Part shown: positions 48,261 to 56,352 of the stretch, in pieces | Layout: every line of letters begins with the position of its first letter | How positions within the stretch are numbered: position 1 is the stretch's first letter | Source: Clostridium sp. BNL1100 | Lineage (GTDB): Bacteria > Bacillota > Clostridia > Acetivibrionales > DSM-1351 | Direction of reading: 5' to 3' | Length of the DNA: 64,000 nt | NCBI RefSeq assembly: GCF_000244875.1 | Contig: NC_016791.1 | Span: forward strand, 1,113,501 to 1,177,500 | Notes under the pieces: generated by a model | What the model was told of the DNA's origin: nothing | Database searches by the model: none | What the model saw: only the letters and a program-made list of their open reading frames with translations | Made by a program: the position numbers and the translations under genes

Positions 48261-48320
48261 TTTTAAATGGGTATGGAAAACTTAAAAGTAAAAGATAGGC
48301 TTAGTTTTTGAGGGTTTTTT

Positions 48321-48686
48321 ATGAAAATTAGAGAGAGAGCAAAGCAACTAAAAAAAGATATTCCAGCAGTTTTTTTGGCATTGAATAAAAAAGAAACACC
48401 CTGGTTAGCAAGGATTTTAGGAATTATAACAATAGGATATGCTTTGTCTCCAATTGACCTAATTCCTGATTTCATTCCTATTCTTGGATATCTTGATGAT
48501 GTAATAATATTACCGTTACTGGTAGCAGCAACGGTAAAGGCTATACCAAGAGAGTTAATTGAACAATGCCGGCTTGAATCAGAGCAGTTATGGAAAGATG
48601 GTAAACCTAAAAGATGGTATTTTGCAATACCAATAATACTAATATGGGTTATAATTGTTGCTTTAATTATAAAAGCATTATTATAA
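48321..48686 (+). CDS. YkvA/DUF1232 family membrane protein
   Basis: 121 residues. The DUF1232 signature YALSPIDLIPDFIPILGYLDDVIIL is complete (residues about 40-65), followed by a C-terminal membrane helix (about 98-120, FAIPIILIWVIIVALIIKALL). Function unknown. Start ATG after TGAGGG. Confidence 0.88.
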   Translation: MKIRERAKQLKKDIPAVFLALNKKETPWLARILGIITIGYALSPIDLIPDFIPILGYLDDVIILPLLVAATVKAIPRELIEQCRLESEQLWKDGKPKRWYFAIPIILIWVIIVALIIKALL

Positions 48687-48815
48687 TTGCGAATTAATAA
48701 TAAGGATTTTATCTCTACCGACATTCAGTAAAATGGTGTGCTTTTTTGATTACACTAAAATACCGCTTTTTAGAAAGTCTTATTTAAATTTAATTTTAGA
48801 AATTGGAGATTGAGA

Positions 48816-49379
48816 ATGACAAAACAAAAGCACAGTGAAGCGAGAAAACTCTATGATAATATATTAAAGTACAGCACTCATGAGATTGCTGAAAAAATTG
48901 CTTATGATACAGATTTAATACCATCATCAAGCAACAGTGAAAAATCAGAATGGGTAAAATACGTTTCTTCTGAACTTGAGAAACATTTTGAGGAACATAC
49001 AATAAAGAATATACGAATGAGTTGTTACTGCAATGAAAATGGAAAATTAGACGAATCAAAAGAATTCATTAGAAATATATATAAATCCTCAAATACTATG
49101 GCGGATTTTGTTAATAAAATGAATGAATACGGGGCAGGGTGGTACATAGAAGATGGATGTCTGTTCACCAAATATTTTTCTTGCCCATGTCCTATGCTTG
49201 AAAGTGTTGATGTTTTACCCACAAAAACTTGGTGTTATTGCACAGTTGGATATAATAAACAAATCTTTGAATATACTTTTGATTGTGAAGTTGAAATTGA
49301 ATTATTGGAGAGCATTAAAACAGGAAGCAAGCAATGTCTTATGAAAGTTATCACACATAATAAGGATATTATTAAATGA
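48816..49379 (+). CDS. Cys-containing protein of unknown function (DUF6144-like)
   Basis: 187 residues. CYCNENGKL, CLFTKYFSCPCPMLESV and WCYCTVGYNKQIF carry Cys clusters that may bind a metal. Resembles the uncharacterised DUF6144 group as I recall it, where the same pattern appears. ATG 48816 is seven bases after GGAG. Not membrane-bound; no partner gene evident. Confidence 0.7.
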   Translation: MTKQKHSEARKLYDNILKYSTHEIAEKIAYDTDLIPSSSNSEKSEWVKYVSSELEKHFEEHTIKNIRMSCYCNENGKLDESKEFIRNIYKSSNTMADFVNKMNEYGAGWYIEDGCLFTKYFSCPCPMLESVDVLPTKTWCYCTVGYNKQIFEYTFDCEVEIELLESIKTGSKQCLMKVITHNKDIIK

Positions 49380-49472
49380 AATGAATAGAGGTAATAGGAT
49401 TGTTTGTTATACAAACGTTACTGAGTTTAGCCACAAAATTATTTTACGATATATTTTAAGGGGTATAGAATC

Positions 49473-49982
49473 ATGGTAGTACACAATATTGTAACAGATC
49501 GACTTATCATTATACCTATGACATATTCAATGGTATGTACTGTTTTAAGCGGTAGCACTGAGGAGTATGAAAAGCTGGGTGTTAATTTTAATGGCAAGTG
49601 GCCGCTTCAAGATACTTTAGATATTTTACATTTCCTAAAAGATAAAATGAAAAGAAATGATACTGATGGATTTGATGTATGGATGGTCGTAAAAAAAGAA
49701 GACATGACTGTTATAGGTGATGCCGGCTTTAAAGGTGCACCAAATGAAAATGGAGAAATTGAAATAGGGTTTGGTTTAATAAAAGAAGAGCAGCAAAAGG
49801 GTTATGGATATGAAGTTGCAAGTTCCTTAATTAGATGGGCTTCACAAAAAAACATAGTAAAGGTTGTTAAGGCCGATTGTTTAATTGATAATATAGGTTC
49901 GATTAAATTATTGAAAAAGTGCGGAATGAATGAAATTAAAAGAGATAATGAGTTTATATATTGGGAAAAGAGGATTATATAA
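49473..49982 (+). CDS. GNAT-family N-acetyltransferase (RimJ/RimL-like)
   Basis: 169 residues. TDRLIIIPMT opening, IGDAGFKGAPNENGEIEIGFGLIKEEQQKGYGYEVASSLIRWA (acetyl-CoA loop QxxGYG) and NIGSIKLLKKCGM are GNAT landmarks of the RimJ/L group. AAGGGG ribosome site. Substrate unknown. Confidence 0.85.
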   Translation: MVVHNIVTDRLIIIPMTYSMVCTVLSGSTEEYEKLGVNFNGKWPLQDTLDILHFLKDKMKRNDTDGFDVWMVVKKEDMTVIGDAGFKGAPNENGEIEIGFGLIKEEQQKGYGYEVASSLIRWASQKNIVKVVKADCLIDNIGSIKLLKKCGMNEIKRDNEFIYWEKRII

Positions 49983-50211
49983 TATACATATATAGCAATA
50001 TGCTTAATATCCCCAACATTGGTAATGCTGGATATTAAAGTAAAGGACCCCAATTCATTAGAGGTAGAGATCAGAGGGTATACGATCTTAGCAAAATTCC
50101 TGAGTACAACAACATTGTCGTTACTGTGGCATCAATGGATGCATATAAAGCAACTTTTAAAAAGTTGATGTAAAGAGTAAACAATAAAAAACTGAATTTT
50201 ATTATGTTAAG
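49983..50211 (+). other. Non-coding stretch with a possible gene remnant
   Basis: A frame ending at TAA 50171-50173 reads GRDQRVYDLSKIPEYNNIVV then TVASMDAYKATFKKLM, which looks like real protein but has no start codon, ribosome site or continuation. I do not recognise it. Otherwise nothing visible. Confidence 0.3.
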
Positions 50212-50255
50212 TCTCCTGTAACAGTTATTAACTGTATACAGGAGATTTTGTTTTT
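50212..50255 (+). terminator. Intrinsic terminator before the GH8 gene
   Basis: TCTCCTGTA (50212-50220) pairs with TACAGGAGA (50237-50245), with inner ACAGTT/AACTGT (50221-50226, 50230-50235) extending the stem; followed by TTTTGTTTTTT. Confidence 0.85.
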
Positions 50256-50299
50256 TCACAATAACCATTTATGTTAACATGTTCAAAATTTATCATAAA

Positions 50300-50328
50300 T
50301 TGACAGTATAGGTTTTATATGCTAAACT
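50300..50328 (+). promoter_or_regulatory. Sigma-A promoter of the GH8 gene
   Basis: TTGACA (50300-50305), 17-base spacer, TAAACT (50323-50328). The same -35, spacing and -10 hexamer occur before the BlaI-type gene at 51976-52004. Leader of about 125 bases follows, with a small GGGG/CCCC hairpin (50401-50414). Confidence 0.75.
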
Positions 50329-50335
50329 TATGTCG

Positions 50336-50353
50336 GGTTTAATCGGTTAAACC
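50336..50353. promoter_or_regulatory. LacI-type operator palindrome at the GH8 transcription start
   Basis: GGTTTAAT-CG-GTTAAACC: an even palindrome with 7 of 8 matching pairs and the central CG that marks LacI/GalR-family operators. It starts eight bases after the -10, exactly where a repressor would block initiation. Confidence 0.6.
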
Positions 50354-50461
50354 ATAATCTATTTATAAAATGCTTTTCAAAAAGGTATTAAGGTTGGTTT
50401 GGGGCTAAATCCCCGGATTAAACTTTAAATACAAAACTATTATATTAAGGGAGGAATGAAA

Positions 50462-51898
50462 ATGAAAAAGTTTTTTGCTTGCTTGCTTGTTTTGGCTATG
50501 ATTGTTTCAATTATACCAATAGATATCGCAAGTGCGGCAACAGGTGGATATTATGCCACCGGAACCTACAGGAACGTCTTCGTTGAAACAGGAAGGACAG
50601 AGGCTCAGGTTCAAGATAAGCTGGCTACTATGTTCGATAAATTTTTCAAAGGAGACACTAACAATCAAAGATTGTTTTATGAATCAGGAACTGACGAGGC
50701 ATACATAAGAGATACCGGAAACGGTGATGTACGTTCGGAAGGTATGTCATACGGTATGATGGTTTGTGTACAAATGGACAAAAAGAAGGAATTTGATATG
50801 CTGTGGAAATGGGCTAGAAACCACATGTATCAAACCTCTGGTCAATTTAAGGGATTTTTTGCATGGCAGTGTAACTATAGTGGCGGTATAATAGATAGCA
50901 CTCCTGCTTCTGACGGTGATGAATACTTTGCTATGGCTCTTCTCTTTGCTGCACGCAGATGGGGGAACGGAACAGGTATATACAACTATGAAGCAGAAGC
51001 ACAGACTATATTGGATGCGATGCTACACCAGTCAGACGACGGTGTTGGATATAATTTAATCAATAAAAACACTAATCAGGTTGTTTTCTGCCCAAGTGCA
51101 GGAAATTATGATTTTACAGATCCGTCCTATCATCTCCCTGCATTCTATGAATTATGGGCATTATGGGGACCTGAAAGAGACAGAGCTACTTGGAGTACGG
51201 TAGCTGCTAAGAGCAGAGAATTCTTCAAAAAGTCTACTAATTCTACAACAGGACTTAACCCTGACTATGCAAATTTTGATGGTTCAGCAAAAGAAGTTTC
51301 ATGGAGTTCAGGTCATGGAGATTTCAGATTTGATGCATGGAGAGTTATTCAAAATTCTTGCGTAGACTATGCTTGGTGGCAAAAAGACAGCTGGCCTTCA
51401 ACTACTTTCGCACCTAAAATACAGGCTTTCTTCAAAAACCAAGGTTTATCCTCTTACGGTAACCAGTATACACTATCAGGTTCAAAGCTGAGCAGTGATC
51501 ATTCTCCGGGATTGGTAGCTATGAATGCCGTAACATCTTTAGCACAAGATGCAACAACTGCTAAGCCTTTTGTTGATGAATTATGGAATACTGCTGTTCC
51601 ATCAGGTCAATACCGTTACTACGATGGAATGCTTTATATGCTTGGAATGCTTCATGTAAGCGGAGAATTTAAGATATGGGGTGCAGTACCTACAGAGCCT
51701 ACGGTAACACGTGGTGATATTAACAATGATACTGTTATCGATTCTGTTGACTTTGCATTGCTCAAATCTTATCTCCTGGGTAAGACAACTACATTGCCTA
51801 ATATGGAAGCAGCAGACACAAATGGTGACGGTACTGTTGACGCAATGGATTTTGCTGTATTAAAGCAATATCTTTTAGGTATAGTTAAAACTCTATAA
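50462..51898 (+). CDS. Cellulosomal GH8 endoglucanase with dockerin
   Basis: 478 residues. Signal peptide (about 1-26, ending ASA), GH8 (alpha/alpha)6 domain (about 30-400) with acid E93 in RSEGMSYGMM and the proposed base D291 in DFRFDAWRV, then a type I dockerin (about 415-475) with two repeats (GDINNDTVIDSVDFALLKSY and the DTNGDGTVDAMDFAVLKQY copy). Hydrolyses internal beta-1,4-glucan bonds and is docked into the cellulosome. ATG 50462 is seven bases after GGGAGG; ATG 50456 is too close. Resembles Cel8C of C. cellulolyticum but here it stands outside a cip-cel cluster. Confidence 0.94.
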   Translation: MKKFFACLLVLAMIVSIIPIDIASAATGGYYATGTYRNVFVETGRTEAQVQDKLATMFDKFFKGDTNNQRLFYESGTDEAYIRDTGNGDVRSEGMSYGMMVCVQMDKKKEFDMLWKWARNHMYQTSGQFKGFFAWQCNYSGGIIDSTPASDGDEYFAMALLFAARRWGNGTGIYNYEAEAQTILDAMLHQSDDGVGYNLINKNTNQVVFCPSAGNYDFTDPSYHLPAFYELWALWGPERDRATWSTVAAKSREFFKKSTNSTTGLNPDYANFDGSAKEVSWSSGHGDFRFDAWRVIQNSCVDYAWWQKDSWPSTTFAPKIQAFFKNQGLSSYGNQYTLSGSKLSSDHSPGLVAMNAVTSLAQDATTAKPFVDELWNTAVPSGQYRYYDGMLYMLGMLHVSGEFKIWGAVPTEPTVTRGDINNDTVIDSVDFALLKSYLLGKTTTLPNMEAADTNGDGTVDAMDFAVLKQYLLGIVKTL

Positions 51899-51920
51899 CA
51901 CCTTAACGTATTATTTTTAT

Positions 51921-51960
51921 ACAGGGCAGAGCCGTTACGGGTCTGCCCTGTAATTTTTGT
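51921..51960 (+). terminator. Intrinsic terminator of the GH8 gene
   Basis: ACAGGGCAGA (51921-51930) and TCTGCCCTGT (51942-51951) pair perfectly over ten bases, followed by AATTTTTGT. Confidence 0.9.
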
Positions 51961-51975
51961 GTTAATACTGCTTAT

Positions 51976-52032
51976 TTGACAGACTTGGTGTAGTAAATTA
52001 AACTAAAAACTAGATTTAGTTTAATTCACTAC
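51976..52032. promoter_or_regulatory. Promoter and overlapping long palindrome of the BlaI-type gene
   Basis: TTGACA (51976-51981), 17-base spacer, TAAACT (51999-52004). Over the -10 and start lies a dyad: arms 51990-52007 (GTAGT..AATTAAACTAAA) and 52015-52032 (TTTAGTTTAATTCACTAC) pair with two unpaired positions around a 7-base centre. This is the expected site for autorepression by the gene product that begins at 52047. Confidence 0.75.
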
Positions 52033-52046
52033 AACGAGGTAATATA

Positions 52047-52403
52047 ATGGATGAAATTAAGATATTTGATGCAGAATTACGATTTATGAACATTATCTGG
52101 AACAATGAACCTATAAAAAGCACCGAGTTGGTTAGTATTGCAAGTGAGGAACTGGGATGGAAAAAATCAACTACATATACAGTAATAAGAAGGCTTTGCG
52201 AGAGAGGTATAATAAAAAATAAAAACACAAAGATACAATCACTGATAAAGCGAGAGCAGGTAATGAGGTCCGAAACACAGGAGCATATAGAGAAGATTTA
52301 TTCCGGCTCACTAAAGCTTTTTTTTACTACCTTCTTAAAAAGAAAAAAATTAAGCAAGGACGAAGTAGAAGAACTCAAAAAGATTGTTGATGAAAATAGT
52401 TAA
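52047..52403 (+). CDS. BlaI/MecI-family transcriptional repressor
   Basis: 118 residues. N-terminal winged helix with the family block LRFMNIIWNNEPIKSTELVSIA and WKKSTTYTVIRRLCERGIIKNK, then a helical dimerisation tail. Family members repress beta-lactamase or stress genes and are released by a BlaR1-type sensor protease. No blaR1, beta-lactamase or other target follows; the next gene is convergent with a one-base gap. Confidence 0.88.
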   Translation: MDEIKIFDAELRFMNIIWNNEPIKSTELVSIASEELGWKKSTTYTVIRRLCERGIIKNKNTKIQSLIKREQVMRSETQEHIEKIYSGSLKLFFTTFLKRKKLSKDEVEELKKIVDENS

Positions 52404-52404
52404 A

Positions 52405-53952
52405 TCATACAATTTTTTTATTGTAAAATTCACGGAATTTCATTGAATCATCAATATAAGTTATTTCTCTGCTAAAATTATTTTCGAATAACGCATTTTG
52501 AAAATTTGTTATTTTTTTAAAACTTGATTTAATGAACTTTGAATTTAAAAATAAAGAATCATTAAGATTTGTTCCGGCAAAAATTGATTGGAAGAAATTT
52601 GCATTGTCCAACTTTGTGTTACTTAAATCCGTACCGCCAAGATTAGCAGCTAAAAAATTAACATTTTTTAATTCAGATTTGCAGAATACAGTACCGTAAA
52701 GCTTAGCATTGGAATAGTCGGTATTTATTTGTTTAGTGTTCTCAAAAAAACAATGTTTGAGTTCACTATCAGCAAAATTAGTGTCTTTTATAATAGCTCC
52801 ATGGAATTTTGTATTTATACCCTGACTAGATATAAATGATGCATTGTCCATTTTAGTTGCAATAAAGTTGGTTTTATTGGTAACAGAATAATCAAACTTT
52901 GTTTCCGATAATAAAGCGTGGTTAAAATTTGCCCCGGTTAAATCTGTATTTGTGAAAATTGCTTTTTGACAATTGGTAAAAGCAAACCTTGATTTTCTTA
53001 AATCTGCACCATTAAAATTCCATCCAGATAGGTCTATACCGTCTAGAGATACCCCACGGAGGCATGCCTGACTTAAATCATATTTTTTACCGTTCCTTGA
53101 GATTAATTCTATAATTCTGGATATAGCTTGTAGAATTCTTTCATACTCTTCAGAAGTTGATATCCATTCACTGATCACCTTATTTTTTTCTTCTTCAGTA
53201 ATTTCTTCAATTGAAAGTTTTTTTAATTTTTGAGTGGAAGCTATTTTCCATTTTAAGGTTTTTTGAATCTGATTACTCCTATAATCATTGTTTCTATTGT
53301 TTATCTCATCTAAATCAAGGAAAAAGTTTTCAGTTAAATCCTCCTTGGATATTCCGAGATATAATAGCTTACTTGCCAATTCAAACTGTTTTTCAAGTAA
53401 AGATTTACTTTCATATAATAAATATGGCAATGTCTGCATGGGCATCTTAAGCAAAGCCGCAAGACATGTAGAAATAACATCACTGTTTGAATCAATTTTT
53501 AAGACATTTATGAGTAACTGAATGGAATTACTGTATTCACTTAGTGCTTGGATGGCAGACAGACGGATAGTGGTATCAGTATTACCCAATTCTTTAAGTA
53601 AATTGGATACACGTTCCTTTTCATTATGCTTAATTTGATTTGAAAGTCCTTCGGCTTGTATTTTCAATGCCCTTGACGTACTTCTTGTTGTTAAAAATAA
53701 TGTAACAAATGCTATTATAATAGGTATTAGCTGTATTAATAAATTATAAATTCTTGAGTCATGTTCATCCTGAAGTTTTTGTGTTTCCAGAAATACTTTT
53801 TCTTTTTCTATGTCAGATTGTTGTACGTTTTTTATAATAGGAGACGGATGAAAAGTACTGACATTTGATTTGTCATAGGGAAAACTACATCCTGCAAGAA
53901 ATAAAAAAATTAATATAATCAGACTGGCTATCGGAATTTTATTCTTAACCAT
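52405..53952 (-). CDS. Membrane-anchored pentapeptide-repeat lipoprotein
   Basis: 515 residues. Lipoprotein signal with LAGC (C22), a membrane helix at about 68-90 (LLIQLIPIIIAFVTLFLTT), then a helical region (about 95-280; HEAT-like LLKELGNTDTTIRLSAIQALSEY) and a right-handed pentapeptide-repeat helix (about 305-490; LDGIDLSGWNFNGADLRKSRF, TNTDLTGANFNHALL, AANLGGTDLSNTKLDNANF). The A(D/N)LxX periodicity is clear. AGGGGGAG ribosome site. A regulatory or scaffold role is likely but unknown; a link with the divergent retron operon at 54139 is only a possibility. Confidence 0.8.
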   Translation of the reverse strand: MVKNKIPIASLIILIFLFLAGCSFPYDKSNVSTFHPSPIIKNVQQSDIEKEKVFLETQKLQDEHDSRIYNLLIQLIPIIIAFVTLFLTTRSTSRALKIQAEGLSNQIKHNEKERVSNLLKELGNTDTTIRLSAIQALSEYSNSIQLLINVLKIDSNSDVISTCLAALLKMPMQTLPYLLYESKSLLEKQFELASKLLYLGISKEDLTENFFLDLDEINNRNNDYRSNQIQKTLKWKIASTQKLKKLSIEEITEEEKNKVISEWISTSEEYERILQAISRIIELISRNGKKYDLSQACLRGVSLDGIDLSGWNFNGADLRKSRFAFTNCQKAIFTNTDLTGANFNHALLSETKFDYSVTNKTNFIATKMDNASFISSQGINTKFHGAIIKDTNFADSELKHCFFENTKQINTDYSNAKLYGTVFCKSELKNVNFLAANLGGTDLSNTKLDNANFFQSIFAGTNLNDSLFLNSKFIKSSFKKITNFQNALFENNFSREITYIDDSMKFREFYNKKIV

Positions 53953-54138
53953 TAAAGCTCCCCCTGACTTGAAATAGATATGTAAAATAATGCTATAATA
54001 TGAAATATTACAACAAATGGATTTATAAGTAAATATTAGTGTAAAAAATATAAAACAATTTATATAAATATGTTAAAATGATTAAGAATTTATTGGAAAT
54101 TTTGGTATTAGAATTTATCGTTACAATAAGGTGAATAT

Positions 54139-56148
54139 ATGGGAATTGCTAAAATTGAAATATCAAATTATAAATCTATTAAAAAATGTAGTCTGGATAT
54201 AACCGACATAAACCTTTTAATAGGGGAAAATGGATGCGGTAAATCCAGTATTTTAAGTGCGGTGAAATTTTTTATGCAAAATTTGGGTTCTGATGAAGAA
54301 ATAAATGAGTGCGGTAATATCTTTGATATGAATAACCCATTCAGCAATTGTGTAAAAATAAGTATTTATTTTGATATGAGTAAATTCAGATTGATTGCGT
54401 CAAATCAATTATTGAAAAATGATGCTAAAAGATATAGAAGTTATTACTTAAAGATAATGAAATTATCTGTAAATAAACTATTAAAAGTATCTCTGACTAA
54501 GATAAAAGATAAAAGGATTTTATGGAATATAGCAAGGAATGATAGAAAGATACTTAGTTCCATTTTCCCTGTCTACTTTCTCGATTCTAGAAGAATAGAC
54601 TTATTTGATTGGTCAGAACTATGGTATTCCATAGGAGATTTGATAAAGCTGGATAATGATATAAGTATGCAATTTCAGGAAGCTATTAACAAGCACATGG
54701 ATGAATGTAATGATCCGAAATTTTTGTATGCACTTAGAAATATAAATAATATTATTCAAACATCACCGGTACAGATTTTACAATATTCACCTAAAGAATA
54801 TTCAAATTCACTTTTAAAAACATATTTACAAGGAGATACCTTTACTTATAAAACCAAAAAGCTTACATATTTCTCCAATGGAACAAATGCATATAATTAT
54901 ACTATTTTTCTGTTGGATATTCTGGAGTTGATTTCAAAAACAAAACTTAAAACACCCACTATTGTACTTGATGAACCGGAACTGAGTCTGCATCATTCAC
55001 TGGTAGATAATCTATCAAATAAAATATTTGAAAGTGGAAGATATATAAAAACTATTGCTTCCACACATTCCCCCAGACTAGTTAAAAATGTTTTGCAGGA
55101 TAGTGAACAAAAGAAATTAATTTATCATGTAAAATTAAAAAATAACTATTCAAAAACTAGTAGGATGAAATTGTTTACTAATATAAATTCACGTGAAAAA
55201 ACTTTTATTACTGATGACCATTCCAATGCGTATTTTTCAAAAATACTGTTATGCGTGGAAGGGGAATCTGATCTGGGCTTTTTCAGTAACAAATATATCA
55301 GAGACATTTATCCTATATTGAATTCCGTTGATATTTACAAATCCATGTCAAATAAAGTAATTGAAAACATAATACATCCGCAAAAAAGAAAATACTCAAC
55401 TCCCTGTATTACTCTATTGGATATGGATAAAGTTCTTAATTTCGATTTGAGAAAGTCAAAATTCAAACTGGATTGCTTTTTTATAAAAAGTAAAGAAGCA
55501 TTTAAGTTTCAACTTTCATATAAGACCGCAAGGCTTAATTACATATACAAGAGAATAACAGGTATTGTAGATAAAAGTAATATAAATTTTAACGAGAAGT
55601 GGGGATTTTGTGAAGATGACTATTATTTTAGTTTAGTTAAATTGCTGAAAGAATACTTTGCCAGCCAATCAACCTTTATAAATGCTACAACAATTGAAGG
55701 AATGATTGTGACTAAGGATAATTTTGAAATATTTACAGAATTCTTTACAAGCAAATTAAAAAACAATAGATTAAATAAGTTTCAAAGTTTGTACAACTGT
55801 TTCGACACATCTGCTCAAAAGTGCAATTTTTTAAGGCTAGTATGTAATGGTAAATCGGATACCATATTAAACACGGATAAATTGAAATTATCCAGATCAG
55901 AAAAAACACAAATTGAGGAATTGAGACAAAGAAAGACTGACGGATGGATGAGTGAGTTTATCGAATTCTATGTAAAAAAATTCTTCAGTCAGCAGGGATT
56001 ATTATGTTCGAGCTTTCAGCAGTATAAATCCATTATATATAAGAAACCTGATTTAAAGGAGCAGCTAAAGAGTAATTTTTATAATGATTTTAAGGAACTT
56101 AGTAGTTTAATACGGTTGATTGAATCAAACTGTAATGTTATAATTTAG
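54139..56148 (+). CDS. Retron effector: OLD-like ATPase with TOPRIM nuclease domain
   Basis: 669 residues. ABC/SMC-like ATPase head: Walker A GENGCGKS (29-36), degenerate signature YFSNGTNAYNYT, Walker B TIVLDEPELSLHH (D278, E279) and H-loop IASTHSPRLV. It is followed by a TOPRIM domain: metal Glu E374 in LLCVEGESDLGFF and DxD D428/D430 in TLLDMDK. The C-terminal about 200 residues are unrecognised. This is the OLD (overcoming lysogenisation defect) endonuclease layout, which is the effector in retron-Eco8-like systems. The msr-msd RNA starts two bases after the stop and the reverse transcriptase follows, so the three form one unit. Codon use is more AT-rich than in the flanking B12 or cellulase genes, suggesting acquisition by transfer. 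Likely kept inactive by the RT-msDNA complex and unleashed on phage infection (inference from known retrons). Confidence 0.88.
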   Translation: MGIAKIEISNYKSIKKCSLDITDINLLIGENGCGKSSILSAVKFFMQNLGSDEEINECGNIFDMNNPFSNCVKISIYFDMSKFRLIASNQLLKNDAKRYRSYYLKIMKLSVNKLLKVSLTKIKDKRILWNIARNDRKILSSIFPVYFLDSRRIDLFDWSELWYSIGDLIKLDNDISMQFQEAINKHMDECNDPKFLYALRNINNIIQTSPVQILQYSPKEYSNSLLKTYLQGDTFTYKTKKLTYFSNGTNAYNYTIFLLDILELISKTKLKTPTIVLDEPELSLHHSLVDNLSNKIFESGRYIKTIASTHSPRLVKNVLQDSEQKKLIYHVKLKNNYSKTSRMKLFTNINSREKTFITDDHSNAYFSKILLCVEGESDLGFFSNKYIRDIYPILNSVDIYKSMSNKVIENIIHPQKRKYSTPCITLLDMDKVLNFDLRKSKFKLDCFFIKSKEAFKFQLSYKTARLNYIYKRITGIVDKSNINFNEKWGFCEDDYYFSLVKLLKEYFASQSTFINATTIEGMIVTKDNFEIFTEFFTSKLKNNRLNKFQSLYNCFDTSAQKCNFLRLVCNGKSDTILNTDKLKLSRSEKTQIEELRQRKTDGWMSEFIEFYVKKFFSQQGLLCSSFQQYKSIIYKKPDLKEQLKSNFYNDFKELSSLIRLIESNCNVII

Positions 56149-56150
56149 AT

Positions 56151-56337
56151 GCTTGAGTAAAAACTGGTAGCAAATCTATTAATTATATATAGTTAATAGG
56201 CCCTCGTGCGGGAAATGAGTACCCCGGCTAAACCGAGGGGAGTAAATTTCAAATTGGCATCATCTCGTTATTCTGTGTATGTATTTGTAGAGAGTCGCAA
56301 AGCGAATATTTAAGAGAGTACCAGTTTTTATTTAAGC
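56151..56337 (+). ncRNA. Retron msr-msd RNA
   Basis: The ends form a 19-bp helix: a1 GCTTGAGTAAAAACTGGTA (56151-56169) pairs with a2 TACCAGTTTTTATTTAAGC (56319-56337), with only two G-U pairs. The base directly after a1 is the G of TAGC (G56170), the expected branching guanosine. The msr then shows hairpins CTATTAA/TTAATAG (56176-56182, 56193-56199), CCC/GGG (56201-56212) and CCCCGG/CCGAGGGG (56222-56240). The msd part can close with TAAATTTC (56243-56250) against GAATATTTA (56304-56312). It lies between effector and RT, 15 bases before the RT ATG. Confidence 0.85.
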
Positions 56338-56352
56338 TAAATTAAGGTGCCT

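Noticed and set aside
48263-48724. 153-codon minus-strand frame over the YkvA-like gene
   Set aside because: The plus strand carries the complete DUF1232 signature with a good start; the minus frame shows nothing.
56241-56337. Intrinsic terminator between retron effector and RT
   Set aside because: The AT-rich arms are the msd stem and a2; no stem followed by a T-tract, and the a1/a2 pairing explains the symmetry.
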